Positions 55,301-64,000 of a DNA stretch of 64,000 nucleotides are shown one piece after another (the stretch's first letter is position 1; every line of letters begins with the position of its first letter). The DNA is taken from contig OV884011.1 in assembly GCA_930367205.1 (NCBI GenBank), forward strand, positions 141,853,937 to 141,917,936, read 5' to 3'. Source of the DNA: Acanthosoma haemorrhoidale. Taxonomy: Eukaryota > Arthropoda > Insecta > Hemiptera > Acanthosomatidae. The position numbers and the translations under genes are program-made. A model generated the notes under the pieces. That model was not told the origin of the DNA. It did no database searches and worked only from the letters and a program-made list of their open reading frames with translations.

Positions 55301-57825
55301 TTTTTAAAACAGTTACTACCAGTGTGTTATTGCAAACATGATTCTTTTCGTTCTAATTTTAAGCACTTAAAAGGCGAATTTTAAGAGAGACTATGAAAAG
55401 ATCGTTTGGAAGTTTCTTTATTGTTTGAACAAAGGAAGAGCCGATTTGAGTTATGAAAAGAAAGATCCACCAAACGTGTCATTCATTAAATATATGATAA
55501 TGCAGAAAACATTGATGATTCCAGTTGGAAAATGAAAAAGGTTGTTTTTTTAAAAGCCAATTATAACCTGAATATGACGGTTCAGACAGCTACTCAATAA
55601 GCACACCCCTCTCACTGATCTGTTCCTCGATTATAATGCGATACGTTAAACAACAGAGATAAAATGTACCTCTATTATCGAATAACGTTGGTAATTCAAT
55701 TCAAGTTATACATTCATGTTTGTTACTGTTTATCACAGTCACGTAGAGACTGTAGATCAATTATCGGTCACTATCGAACTCATTTATTTGTAACGGTTAA
55801 TAGTTAACACCAGCAGTTTCCCCACCATATAAACCACCTCTCTGTTGCTGAAAACCATCAATGCTGTAAAATACGATTTATGTTCTTTGCTACTATCGAG
55901 CCCGAAAGGAGACAATCTAGTTTCATTCATGTACAGTATACTGTGTACTGTGCCGATGTATCATCGGCTGAATGTCTGGGCGTGCGTTTTACTGTAGGGC
56001 TCGTTAAAATAATTTAATAGGCCTACTCACCTCTACTCATACATGTGGATTAATAACAGGAACAAAAAGAAAGAGTTCATACAGATGGGCGGAAAAAAAA
56101 AAAAGTTTCATTCAGATAGGAAGAAACAAAAACAAATGAATATCAACGAGGGAAACACAATATATGTTTATATATAACTAAGTTTATATATTTTTATGAC
56201 CCAATTAAATTTATTTGTTAGAGTTAGGTTGATTTTAAGGAAGGGAGTTTTAGGTTGTAATCATCTGTATAGAGTGTTAGTTTATGACCTGTTCATGTAC
56301 TAAGCGGTTACCACTTCCAGCTTTTGCGAACCCATTATATTATGGTGGAACTATGGCAAGTAAATGACCGGGAAAAAGTAAAAAAAAAAAAGAAGAAACA
56401 GGAGGATGCTGACCATGCTGAAGGACGAATGTTCCAGGAAGTGCCCAGCACTGGATAGGGCAACCAGTCAGAAAGAAGGCTTTCAAGTCCCTCGAAACAC
56501 ATTGAAGACCAATACCGTGAACACGCCAGTGTCTTACCCGTGGCTAACAATTACGAGGTGTTTGCGATTCCCATACCTGCGAGCTCCAAGTTCTAGGCTC
56601 CAGCTCCGAAAAAAACACAACCAGCGTGGTCTCAGGAATTACCAGGACCACAGCAATTGGCCAGCTACTCCGAGAAGCAGCAATCTTAAAGTTCGCCCTA
56701 GACGAAAGAGGGCGTAACTCTAACTTGTTAAGTTTTACTTGAGGAATACAGGATAAAAATCCTGTACATCCTGCGAAAGAAAGGCAAACTTCACCACTCA
56801 ACCGCTCTGAGGAGGTAACTCATTCGGGAGTTAGATGTCCAGGAAGATATCAACCTTATAGACAGCTCCTTTAAGGATGCTGTTCTGGGAGTCGTCAATG
56901 GCTCCGCAAAACTTACACCCCAGGACAGAAGCCTTCTTAAGTATATCTGCATTGTCACGTTGCAATTTCATTCCTATTAAAAGATGGTCATTTAATGAGC
57001 CCGAAGGGACATCGTTGCTGGGGCATCGATTGCAGCCCTCAACTTTGATTTATCGCCATCGAGTTTTGGTAGGTCTAACCCCATCTAGCTCTGTGTAGGG
57101 GTAGAAAATAATTACGGTTTTCTCTAGATTCTTCCATGTGGTTCGGAGTGATATAACCTTGCATAAATGTTTCGTATTCTTTTCGAAGATTTGGATAATT
57201 TGCTAACTTGAACTCTAAATTATTAATTCTGTTCATGGACCAGAACCTGACAGATCACCTAATCGGTTGGGATATGACATACATACCCGCTTCTGATCAA
57301 TAGTGCGTTTCCTTGAAATGCCGTACACTCAGACGGATAGAGATGTCAGAGTTGGAATTGAATTTCTTCTGATTGATTATTAAGTTTGGATTACAACTAA
57401 ACATCTAAAAAAAACCGCGTGAGGTGGTGGGGGAGTGAGGAGAGGTGAGTACGACAGTAGAGGAGAAGAAGAGAGTTCCGAATCGGACTCAGTCGATGTT
57501 CACTAAGAGTATTCAGTTCGCAGGAACAATTTTTGAAACAAGATTTGTTTTGACTACGAGTGTCTTCTAATCTAATCTTAAGTGTAATAAGAAATACCTG
57601 AACAAGGGATTATTGCTGGAAGAGCATAACACATAACTAAAAGTGAACGATGGAGAGGATTCAGCATATCAATTATAGGACTCCGATCCCGACATCGCAA
57701 CAAGTAAATTAAGTACTTTGTTTACGAACTTTTCAATGGTTTAAGGGTATGTATAGATTACTCACCTCTAGCCAAGTCCTAAATTCAATATTTATTTTGG
57801 CTAAAATTTAGAATAAGAATCGTAA
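52352..57825. other. Long stretch with no assigned gene
   Basis: Mostly AT-rich. Two GC-richer islands stand out. One, at 54770-55020, has minus-strand frames broken by stops. The other, at 56400-57110, is described separately. No exon with two good splice sites and family similarity was found. Confidence 0.45.
56400..57110 (+). pseudogene. Possible decayed ORF1 (gag-like) of a non-LTR element
   Basis: In the frame from 56402 the text reads QEVPSTG, then ASVLPVANNYEVFAIPIP and APAPKKTQPAWSQELPG. After further stops comes LLEEYRIKILYILRKKGKLH. A proline-rich region with a V-x-NxYE-x-F/L block followed by an R-I-K/x-I segment is reminiscent of jockey-type ORF1 N-terminal regions. There is no zinc knuckle and several stops. 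Weak call. Confidence 0.25.
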
Positions 57826-57827
57826 TA

Positions 57828-59285
57828 ATTTTTTTTTTTTTTTATTGTGCTAAAACTACAATCAGCCTTATTAGGCAATACGTAATTAAAATAAATGCTC
57901 TCATTCATATCATATTTACAATTCATCATTCACTCGCTCATTCATACAATATTTACAAACAGCCCAGAGACCTCCCATATCCACATGGTTGTCGACTCCC
58001 TCGCATGAGAAAGTGGAAGCGGAGTCTTGGGAAGTCCCCCACACTCCTCCGTCAGCCTCGTCGCCGGATACGAATTTCATAAACTTGGAAAGGATGAGTT
58101 CAAGAATGTATGGTATATTAAGATCGTTATGAAGGATTTTGTTGCTGGTTTATTTACTATTGTTCTCAGGACGTTTGATTGAAAGGATTGGATACGCTTG
58201 ATGTTCGACTTTTTTGCTGTCCCCCATAGCTCTATTCCGTATGTCCAGATTGTCTTAAGTATAACTTATTAGTAATTTATTTTCTATTGAGAGATGGGAT
58301 GTCCTTTGAAGTAGTCTGTACTGTTGTCCAAAGCGTCTGTTTAGTTCTTGTCTTTTTAGCATCGTATGTGGGTATCCAGGTCAGTCGTTTGTCGAGATGG
58401 AAGCCTAAGTAACGTACTGTCTTGGATACAGGGAGAGGAATAGAATTAAAATAAACTAGTGGACAAGACTTGCGACAAAGGTTGAAGGTAATGTGGGAAC
58501 ATTTTGCTTCATTAACTTTGATCCACCATTGGTTGCACCAATATTCGATTTCGTCAAGGTGTTTTTGAAGGTTATGGGAAGCTATGTCGGGGTCTGGGTG
58601 GGATGACAAGACTGCAGTGTCATCTGCAAATGTGGCCAAGAAGGTATTGGGAGTAGAGGGGACATCAGCGGTGTCCACGCTATAGAGGACGGGACCCAGG
58701 ACACTGCCCTGTGGAACTCCTGCATTTATGGGATAGTTGTTAGAATATTCTAAACCACAGCGGACTTGGAAGAAGCGGTTTGAAAGGTAGGACTGAAGGA
58801 TTAGGAAAAGGTTCTGTGGTAAATATTTTTTGAGCTTGTAGAGCAAACCTGCGTGCCAAACCCTGTCCAAAGCTTGAGCTATATCAAGAAAGGCAGCAGT
58901 GCAATACTGTTTGGTTTCAAGGGGTGAGGAGATGTGATCAACATCGCGAAGGCCTTGTTGAGCAGTGAATGTTGTTGACGGAATCCAAACTAGTGTGTTG
59001 GAAAAAGGTTTTTGAATTCAACAATTGGAAGTAGACGTTTTAATAGGAGTTTCTCAAATATTTTTGAGAGGATAGGGAGTAGTCTATTTGGACGGTAAGA
59101 TGAGGTGTCATTGGGTGGTTTACCAGGTTTGGTGAATAGGACAATAATGGAATGTTTCCAGAGGAGAGGAAAGTGCTTCGTTCGGATAATGCAATTATAT
59201 ATGAAGGTTAGGAAGACTATGGCTTTAGGAGGAAGTTGTTTGAGAATTTGAGGAGTAAGGAGATCATATCCAGGGGATTTTCGGA
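57828..59285 (-). mobile_element. 5'-truncated jockey copy
   Basis: The 3' end is at about 57828 with a T-run (poly-A in sense) and hairpin GCCTAATAAGGC. It has the 3' UTR and ORF2 from the SPGYDLL region to the LWTTVQTTSKDIPSLNRK region. The sequence stops at 59285, mid RT. An ORF2 stretch of 197 codons (58277-58870) is uninterrupted and has AGVPQGSVLGPVLY, FADDTAVLSSHPDPD and CNQWWIKVNEAKCSHITF. No target duplication was found. Confidence 0.85.
58277..58870 (-). pseudogene. Jockey RT fragment with intact FADD active site
   Basis: 197 codons starting in the palm (DRVWHAGLLYKLKKYLP) and including the catalytic FADDTAV. This copy keeps the palm aspartates that the 18744 copy has lost, so it is a better guide to the family. 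It is truncated upstream and broken at 58277. Confidence 0.75.
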
Positions 59286-59318
59286 TCTTTTTGTTTCCGA
59301 AGTTGGAAAAAACCTTGA

Positions 59319-59384
59319 AATGATGAAACCATTAATGAGATAAAAGAAGAATCGCTGAAGGAGCTAAGAGCTATATCGAAAAAG
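59319..59384 (+). other. Exon-like fragment next to a jockey end (weak)
   Basis: NDETINEIKEESLKELRAIS followed by KK ends at a donor, AAAAAG/gtaata. A stop lies just upstream at 59316 and there is no good acceptor after it. If this is a real exon, its 5' side was lost or displaced, perhaps when the adjacent retrotransposon (ending 59285) inserted. Confidence 0.15.
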
Positions 59385-60852
59385 GTAATAATTATATGAA
59401 AGTTATTTAGTGCATTTGCTTAATATCTAACTGTAAAAAGGTAGTTTAGTTATTTAGGGTTTTTAGAAGAGAGTCATAATCATTTTAAGGAGGAAAACTC
59501 ATTTATCGCTGTTGATGAACTATAAAGCAACTCAACCCTGCCCATCTTATTTGAGCGAGGGCCAACGTACGTTGCGGTTTAAGCAAAACGTAGCACCCAT
59601 CACCACCTGGTCCTGTTTGAATTGTTAGTTTAGTTTGGATTGTAATCTGATATTTGTTTTTAATAACTGCTTGAAATGCGGGCTATCATTGCAGAGCTCA
59701 CTTTAAATATATATTATTTGAATATATTTAATTTTGGATACATAAATAAATTGGGGAAAATCCAGTAAATAACATATTGCTCAGGCAAAGCCAGTGCCTT
59801 ACAGATACGGCCAAGAACTGGGGAATTCGCAGTGCAAGTTAGACTTATAGCAGAATTTAATATGTATGCGCTTTGGGTAATCTCTTCTTTAGCTTTAGTC
59901 TCTCCCAAACATTTTGCTATTCACAATATATTATATAGTCAACGTTTCACCTGTTCAGGGTTTATCAGGCTACAATTTAAAAGCAAGATATGCACATTTT
60001 TTTGTGTCTTTAAGAGTAACCTATTACAAATAATTAATCTTATATCTTGATATAAGATTTTTATTCTTCCTGATTAAAGTAACGCAAAGGATAATTTGAT
60101 GATGAGTTTCCCTGTAACGTTTTTTTCATTCTTCTGGTTAAATTTGCTCGGCAATCAATAAAGCACTGTAAACAAGAAAATTAATTTTGTTACTTACTTA
60201 CTTCTCATGTATTTACCAATCACAATTTTTTTCATTGGTTAACTCATTTGTGTGTATTAATCATAATTTTAATTTTTATCTAACAAATAAATGTCAAACA
60301 GTGATATCACTGTTGGACTTCCGTATTCCGAACTTCAGTAGCAGTAAAAAGTTGACTTGCTAAACAAACAATTAATTAAAACTTAATGATATTTGTATGG
60401 GTAAAATTTCGGTTTAATGTACCGTACAAAATTTAAATTGTATGCATCGTAAGTGACCTGGATAGGTTTGTATGAGGGATGATGATATGAGAATTGCTGA
60501 TGTCGAAGGGGAAGGCTCTACTTCATACAGGAACGGGACGGTGCAATTGCTTTCCTTCTGTACGACTGTATGTACCAAAATAATATTCATAAAAGTAATC
60601 CTAAATTTTATATTGATATCTACATCAGATTGTATCATTAGCCTGATAACTGATGACAAAAAACTTAAATGTAATAAAGTTCTTCTGTTCGGTAAAATGT
60701 TTTAGCTGTATAAATATATTTCTAAAAATAAAATTGATTTAATAATTGATGTAACTATGTTTTGAAAACATATTTTGATGAATAAAATTTTTTTAGACCA
60801 CTGTTCTTCGAGATATACGTCCCAATTCGTTAATTTGCAATATAATTCACTA

Positions 60853-60854
<2 letters not shown>

Positions 60855-60908
<54 letters not shown>
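60855..60908. repeat. (GT)n microsatellite
   Basis: About 27 GT units, uninterrupted to 60908. Confidence 0.95.
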
Positions 60909-60911
<3 letters not shown>

Positions 60912-61036
60912 TGGAGAGTTACATAAAATGGTAACTGTACGAAATCTCTTCTGAGTTAACAGATAAACTGTATATACTACTTAATAAGGAATCCCACCTT
61001 ACTATAGTCTACAAAATTTTAATTTATAAATATATT

Positions 61037-61665
61037 GTCCCCTCTACCCGATACCTTTTTGGCAACATCCCATAACCTTCAAAAACACCTAGACGAGATG
61101 GAGTATTGGTGCAACCAGTGGCTCAGTTCGGTATTTAGGCTTCCATCTAACAGGTTAACATGGAACTCACACACGTGGCTAAAAATGCAATAATTAAACA
61201 GACACTTTGGACAACATTACAGACTACTTCGAAGGACATCCCATCTCACAATAGAAAATAAATTACTAATATACAAAGTTATATCTAACCTAAGGCAATC
61301 TAGATATACGGAATAGCTGCCGGGACAGCAAAGTGGCAGTGACCTCGTGACCTGCTATAAATACATGACAGTGATAGTCCTGGCAATTCGGCCAGTTTCT
61401 CCAATAATGTCCTGACCGTCTGTGGCTCTCGCGATCATGGTCAGCCTCCACTGGCTCGTTCCGGTGACGTGGCTGACGGAGGAGCGTGGGGGACTTCCAT
61501 TACTCTGCTTCCTCCCTCGCATACGAGGGAGGTACCAACCATGTGGATTCGGGAGTTGTCTGGGCTGTTTCTAAATACGAGTACTGTATGAATGAGTGAG
61601 TGAATGAAAATTGTAAATATGGTATGAGAACATTTATCACAATTAATTGTTGTCCAAAAAGGCAG
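61037..61665 (+). mobile_element. Degraded jockey fragment (RT end and 3' UTR)
   Basis: Has sequence matching LATxPHNLQKHLDEMEYWCNQW, then a short internal deletion and ACAGACTACTTCxAAGGACATC. The 3' UTR carries GTGGCAGTGACCTCGTGACC and TGAATGAGTGAGTGAATG. The terminal hairpin is mostly lost. Confidence 0.75.
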
Positions 61666-62180
61666 AGAGCCCTCTCCACTTAAACATCCGAGGAGAATTG
61701 TAGGGTATTGTGGTGCGCAAAATATTTTCTAAAATGATCAAATAAATATGGAATGGAGTTAAACTTCGTTCTCTGAGAACTATTACGAAAATACCTTTCT
61801 GGGTTATTCCAAATAATAAAATAAAATAAATTTTACGTGGAGAATAAAAACAATTATACTAAAAGCTTGATGTTTTAAATTTACATGAAATGGGATGTAT
61901 TTTGCCTCTTTAACAATGGCATTCTATTATTTACGTTTTCATTTCATTGATTAATGTTCAATATTAATTGAAAATATATTGAAAAGCATTCCGAATACGA
62001 TGCGCATGGCTGAGGGCGTGTGGTATCATTAAGAAACAAGAACGATGGAGGTTCCTATAAATGGAAAAATACAGTTTACCGGGACAAAAGATGACGGTTT
62101 TAAGGGAGAGATCTTATTCACTTCGTTCAACAGTAGAGTAATTTTGGATTGTCAAACTTTTTTTTTTTTTTTTCGACCAG

Positions 62181-62227
62181 GTTAAGAAATACTTGCAAGG
62201 TCATAATAAAATATTCACTTTTCTCAG
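62181..62227 (+). other. Exon-like block with strong splice sites
   Basis: A run of about 19 T then cgaccag precedes the block, and CAG/gtaagt ends it. The 47 nt are open as VKKYLQGHNKIFTFL plus two bases. The donor matches the consensus perfectly. The family is unknown. Confidence 0.3.
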
Positions 62228-62455
62228 GTAAGTAACATATATACACCTTTGAAAATTGTGCACAAGCCTAGGAAGTAGAAATTTACTGGAAGTAGATTTT
62301 GCTCTTATGTCCAGCTCAATGATGTTCGCAGACAATGTTAGCTATAGCTCGTTTGTTCTTCATATGCTCAAATGATTTCATGTTTACTTGTTACCGTTAA
62401 GTTCATAAGAGAGTATAAAGATATAATTGCTTTATATTGATTATTTCTTGAACAG

Positions 62456-62480
62456 TTCTTCAACCGCTCTACTGGATCAG
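62456..62480 (+). other. Possible 25-nt microexon
   Basis: Acceptor ttatttcttgaacag, donor CAG/gtaggt. Its one leading base completes the codon left open at 62227, giving S-SSTALLDQ. The phase fit with the preceding block is the main support. Confidence 0.2.
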
Positions 62481-64000
62481 GTAGGTTAATAGGTGCCTTC
62501 TTCTTCTACTCCATAGAGGTTTTATTTTTTCTCATTCGGCCATCCTTCTTTCATTTTCAACCTATCCCCTGATTTTCATCCTTCATTCGTTGTCTATTTA
62601 GTACCTGCTAGTTTCCTTCTATCGTTTTCAAAATTAATCGAAAAGTGAGGCGAGTAATCTATTTAACTGAGTAGTGAAATTGTTATTCTTGAAAAATCTT
62701 AAAAAATACAAATGTATCTTTATACATTTAAAACCCAGAAAACAGTTGTGCGAGTTTTTGGAACTTCACCACTATCTTAATTTTCCTCTCATCATCTCTC
62801 AATTCTTACGAAATTTTCGAGCATGATTGATGTATGTGCCTATTATTTTTAAACTCCCTGGAGTCAAGCAATATATGTTGGGCAGTAGCGACGTCATGGC
62901 ATTGCAAAGAGGTGTTCATCCAAAAGATCGTTTCAAAGTTAATTGTGTACTATATGATTATTAAAATCCAATACTTAACGTACAAAATAAGTCTTAGTAA
63001 TCAATAACAAAGTAAAGAATAGTTTTCAAAAATCCTTTTGACACCCAAACCAAAAATGTCTTAAGCCATTTCTGGTTTGAATAACTATGTCTCATGGCGT
63101 CAGTTGATATTAAGACAATGTGGTTGTCTAAGTGCTTATCGCGCCAGAAAACACTGAATAGAGTTGATCGGGGCCTTTATCATAAATCATCTGTACTCTA
63201 AGAGATATCGGATTGACAGCTATTAGACTAACTGTCAGACGCTCTATCGTTCTGAAAGATATGTTATGAAAAAGATCCGACTGCCTAGATATGGGATCAT
63301 TAGGGGTGCAACCGTGTCCTCTACCCCCTACTATTAGTATAGCTTGCAGTCGCCAGCTGCCCTCATTGTCAGGGATTCACTGACAATTACTCTTGAAGTT
63401 GCACAGAAAAGGTCACCGTTTTTTAATTGTGATAGTCAATTGTACTGAAGTCGCAGTAACTAATTGATAAGCTATAGGGATACTCCTCACTCCTTTAATT
63501 TCATAAACAGCATACGTTGGAGTTTTTTATTATTTTTTTTTGTTGGAAATTTCGTAGGAATATATATAAAAATTATCAATAATCATTAGTTTTTGGGTAA
63601 AATTAAATAACAAAAAAACGGTCACATTTTGATAACTTTTAAGTTGTCTTAATTCGCAGCCCGAGAGCTCTTTAAGTTTCATCCAGAAAATTTTATTCAG
63701 CATTCTACATAGTTTATTTTTCTATGTCAAGGAAGCGGGAGTAACTGTGGGCAGACAAAAGTTGCTTGAATCCATTATCAAGGTTCAATCTCTACGCCAC
63801 CAAATACTTCAAAAAAAATATATGCTTACTTTTTATTAAAATGTAAACTAAGCCGATTTGGTGTAAAAATTGATTTAAAGGAGCTGAAAGAAAAAAAAAT
63901 CACATCACCGGATGTAATTGATTATTATTTCAAAGTTGAAACGTCATATCAATTATTTCAGTTGCATTTCCTTCTGAATTATAAACGCAAGTCTCAGAAG
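62481..64000. other. Window end, nothing certain
   Basis: Pyrimidine-rich around 62500-62640, then AT-rich. The last 40 bases after ttatttcag (63960) are open (LHFLLNYKRKSQK) and could begin an exon, but the window ends there. Confidence 0.35.

Noticed and set aside
62500..62650. 43-codon open stretch after an acceptor-like tag
   Set aside because: Pyrimidine-rich sequence gives open frames by composition; the peptide is Phe/Ser-rich with no resemblance to anything known.

Overview
The window is eukaryotic nuclear DNA. It is AT-rich, has spliced genes with GT/AG introns, and is crowded with transposable elements. Jockey-type non-LTR retrotransposons whose ORF1 carries C2HC zinc knuckles, an R1-like element, a Tc1 relic and insect-like CNBD2-type genes point to an arthropod, probably an insect. 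Species cannot be read from the sequence.

The host content is a head-to-tail pair of paralogous genes on the + strand encoding proteins with two degenerate cyclic-nucleotide-binding (CNB) domains, most like the CNBD2 family. Gene 1 has seven coding exons between 14296 and 30918 (joined CDS 1401 nt, 466 aa). Gene 2 has seven matching exons between 36381 and 46503 (1419 nt, 472 aa, probably plus a short 5' exon). Five of the seven coding exons have identical lengths in the two genes (171, 105, 192, 198, 220 nt), and all intron phases match, so this is a tandem duplication. In both first CNB domains the glutamate that normally contacts the cyclic nucleotide is replaced, by Phe in one and Gln in the other.

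Most of the rest is mobile DNA. (1) A jockey-clade family is present as two near full-length inactive copies, 8329-12547 (-) and 18744-23298 (+), each flanked by a 12-bp target duplication, plus eight 5'-truncated or fragmentary copies. (2) An LTR family, about 0.85-1.05 kb with TGT...ACA ends and 5-bp target duplications, appears as solo LTRs or fragments at 976, 4312, 4531, 16214, 30096, 35281, 38597, 41710 and 43382, with no internal gag-pol region in sight. (3) At 4.3-7.3 kb a Tc1 relic is abutted by LTRs, one of which holds two further non-LTR insertions, each with its own target duplication. (4) In gene 1 intron 1 a tRNA-derived SINE is split by a MITE that has an inverted partner copy nearby.

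From 46.5 kb to the end no gene can be assigned with certainty. A few exon-like blocks (51463-51570, 62181-62227, 62456-62480) have good splice signals and could belong to another gene. The remaining long stretches are AT-rich and hold nothing I recognise.
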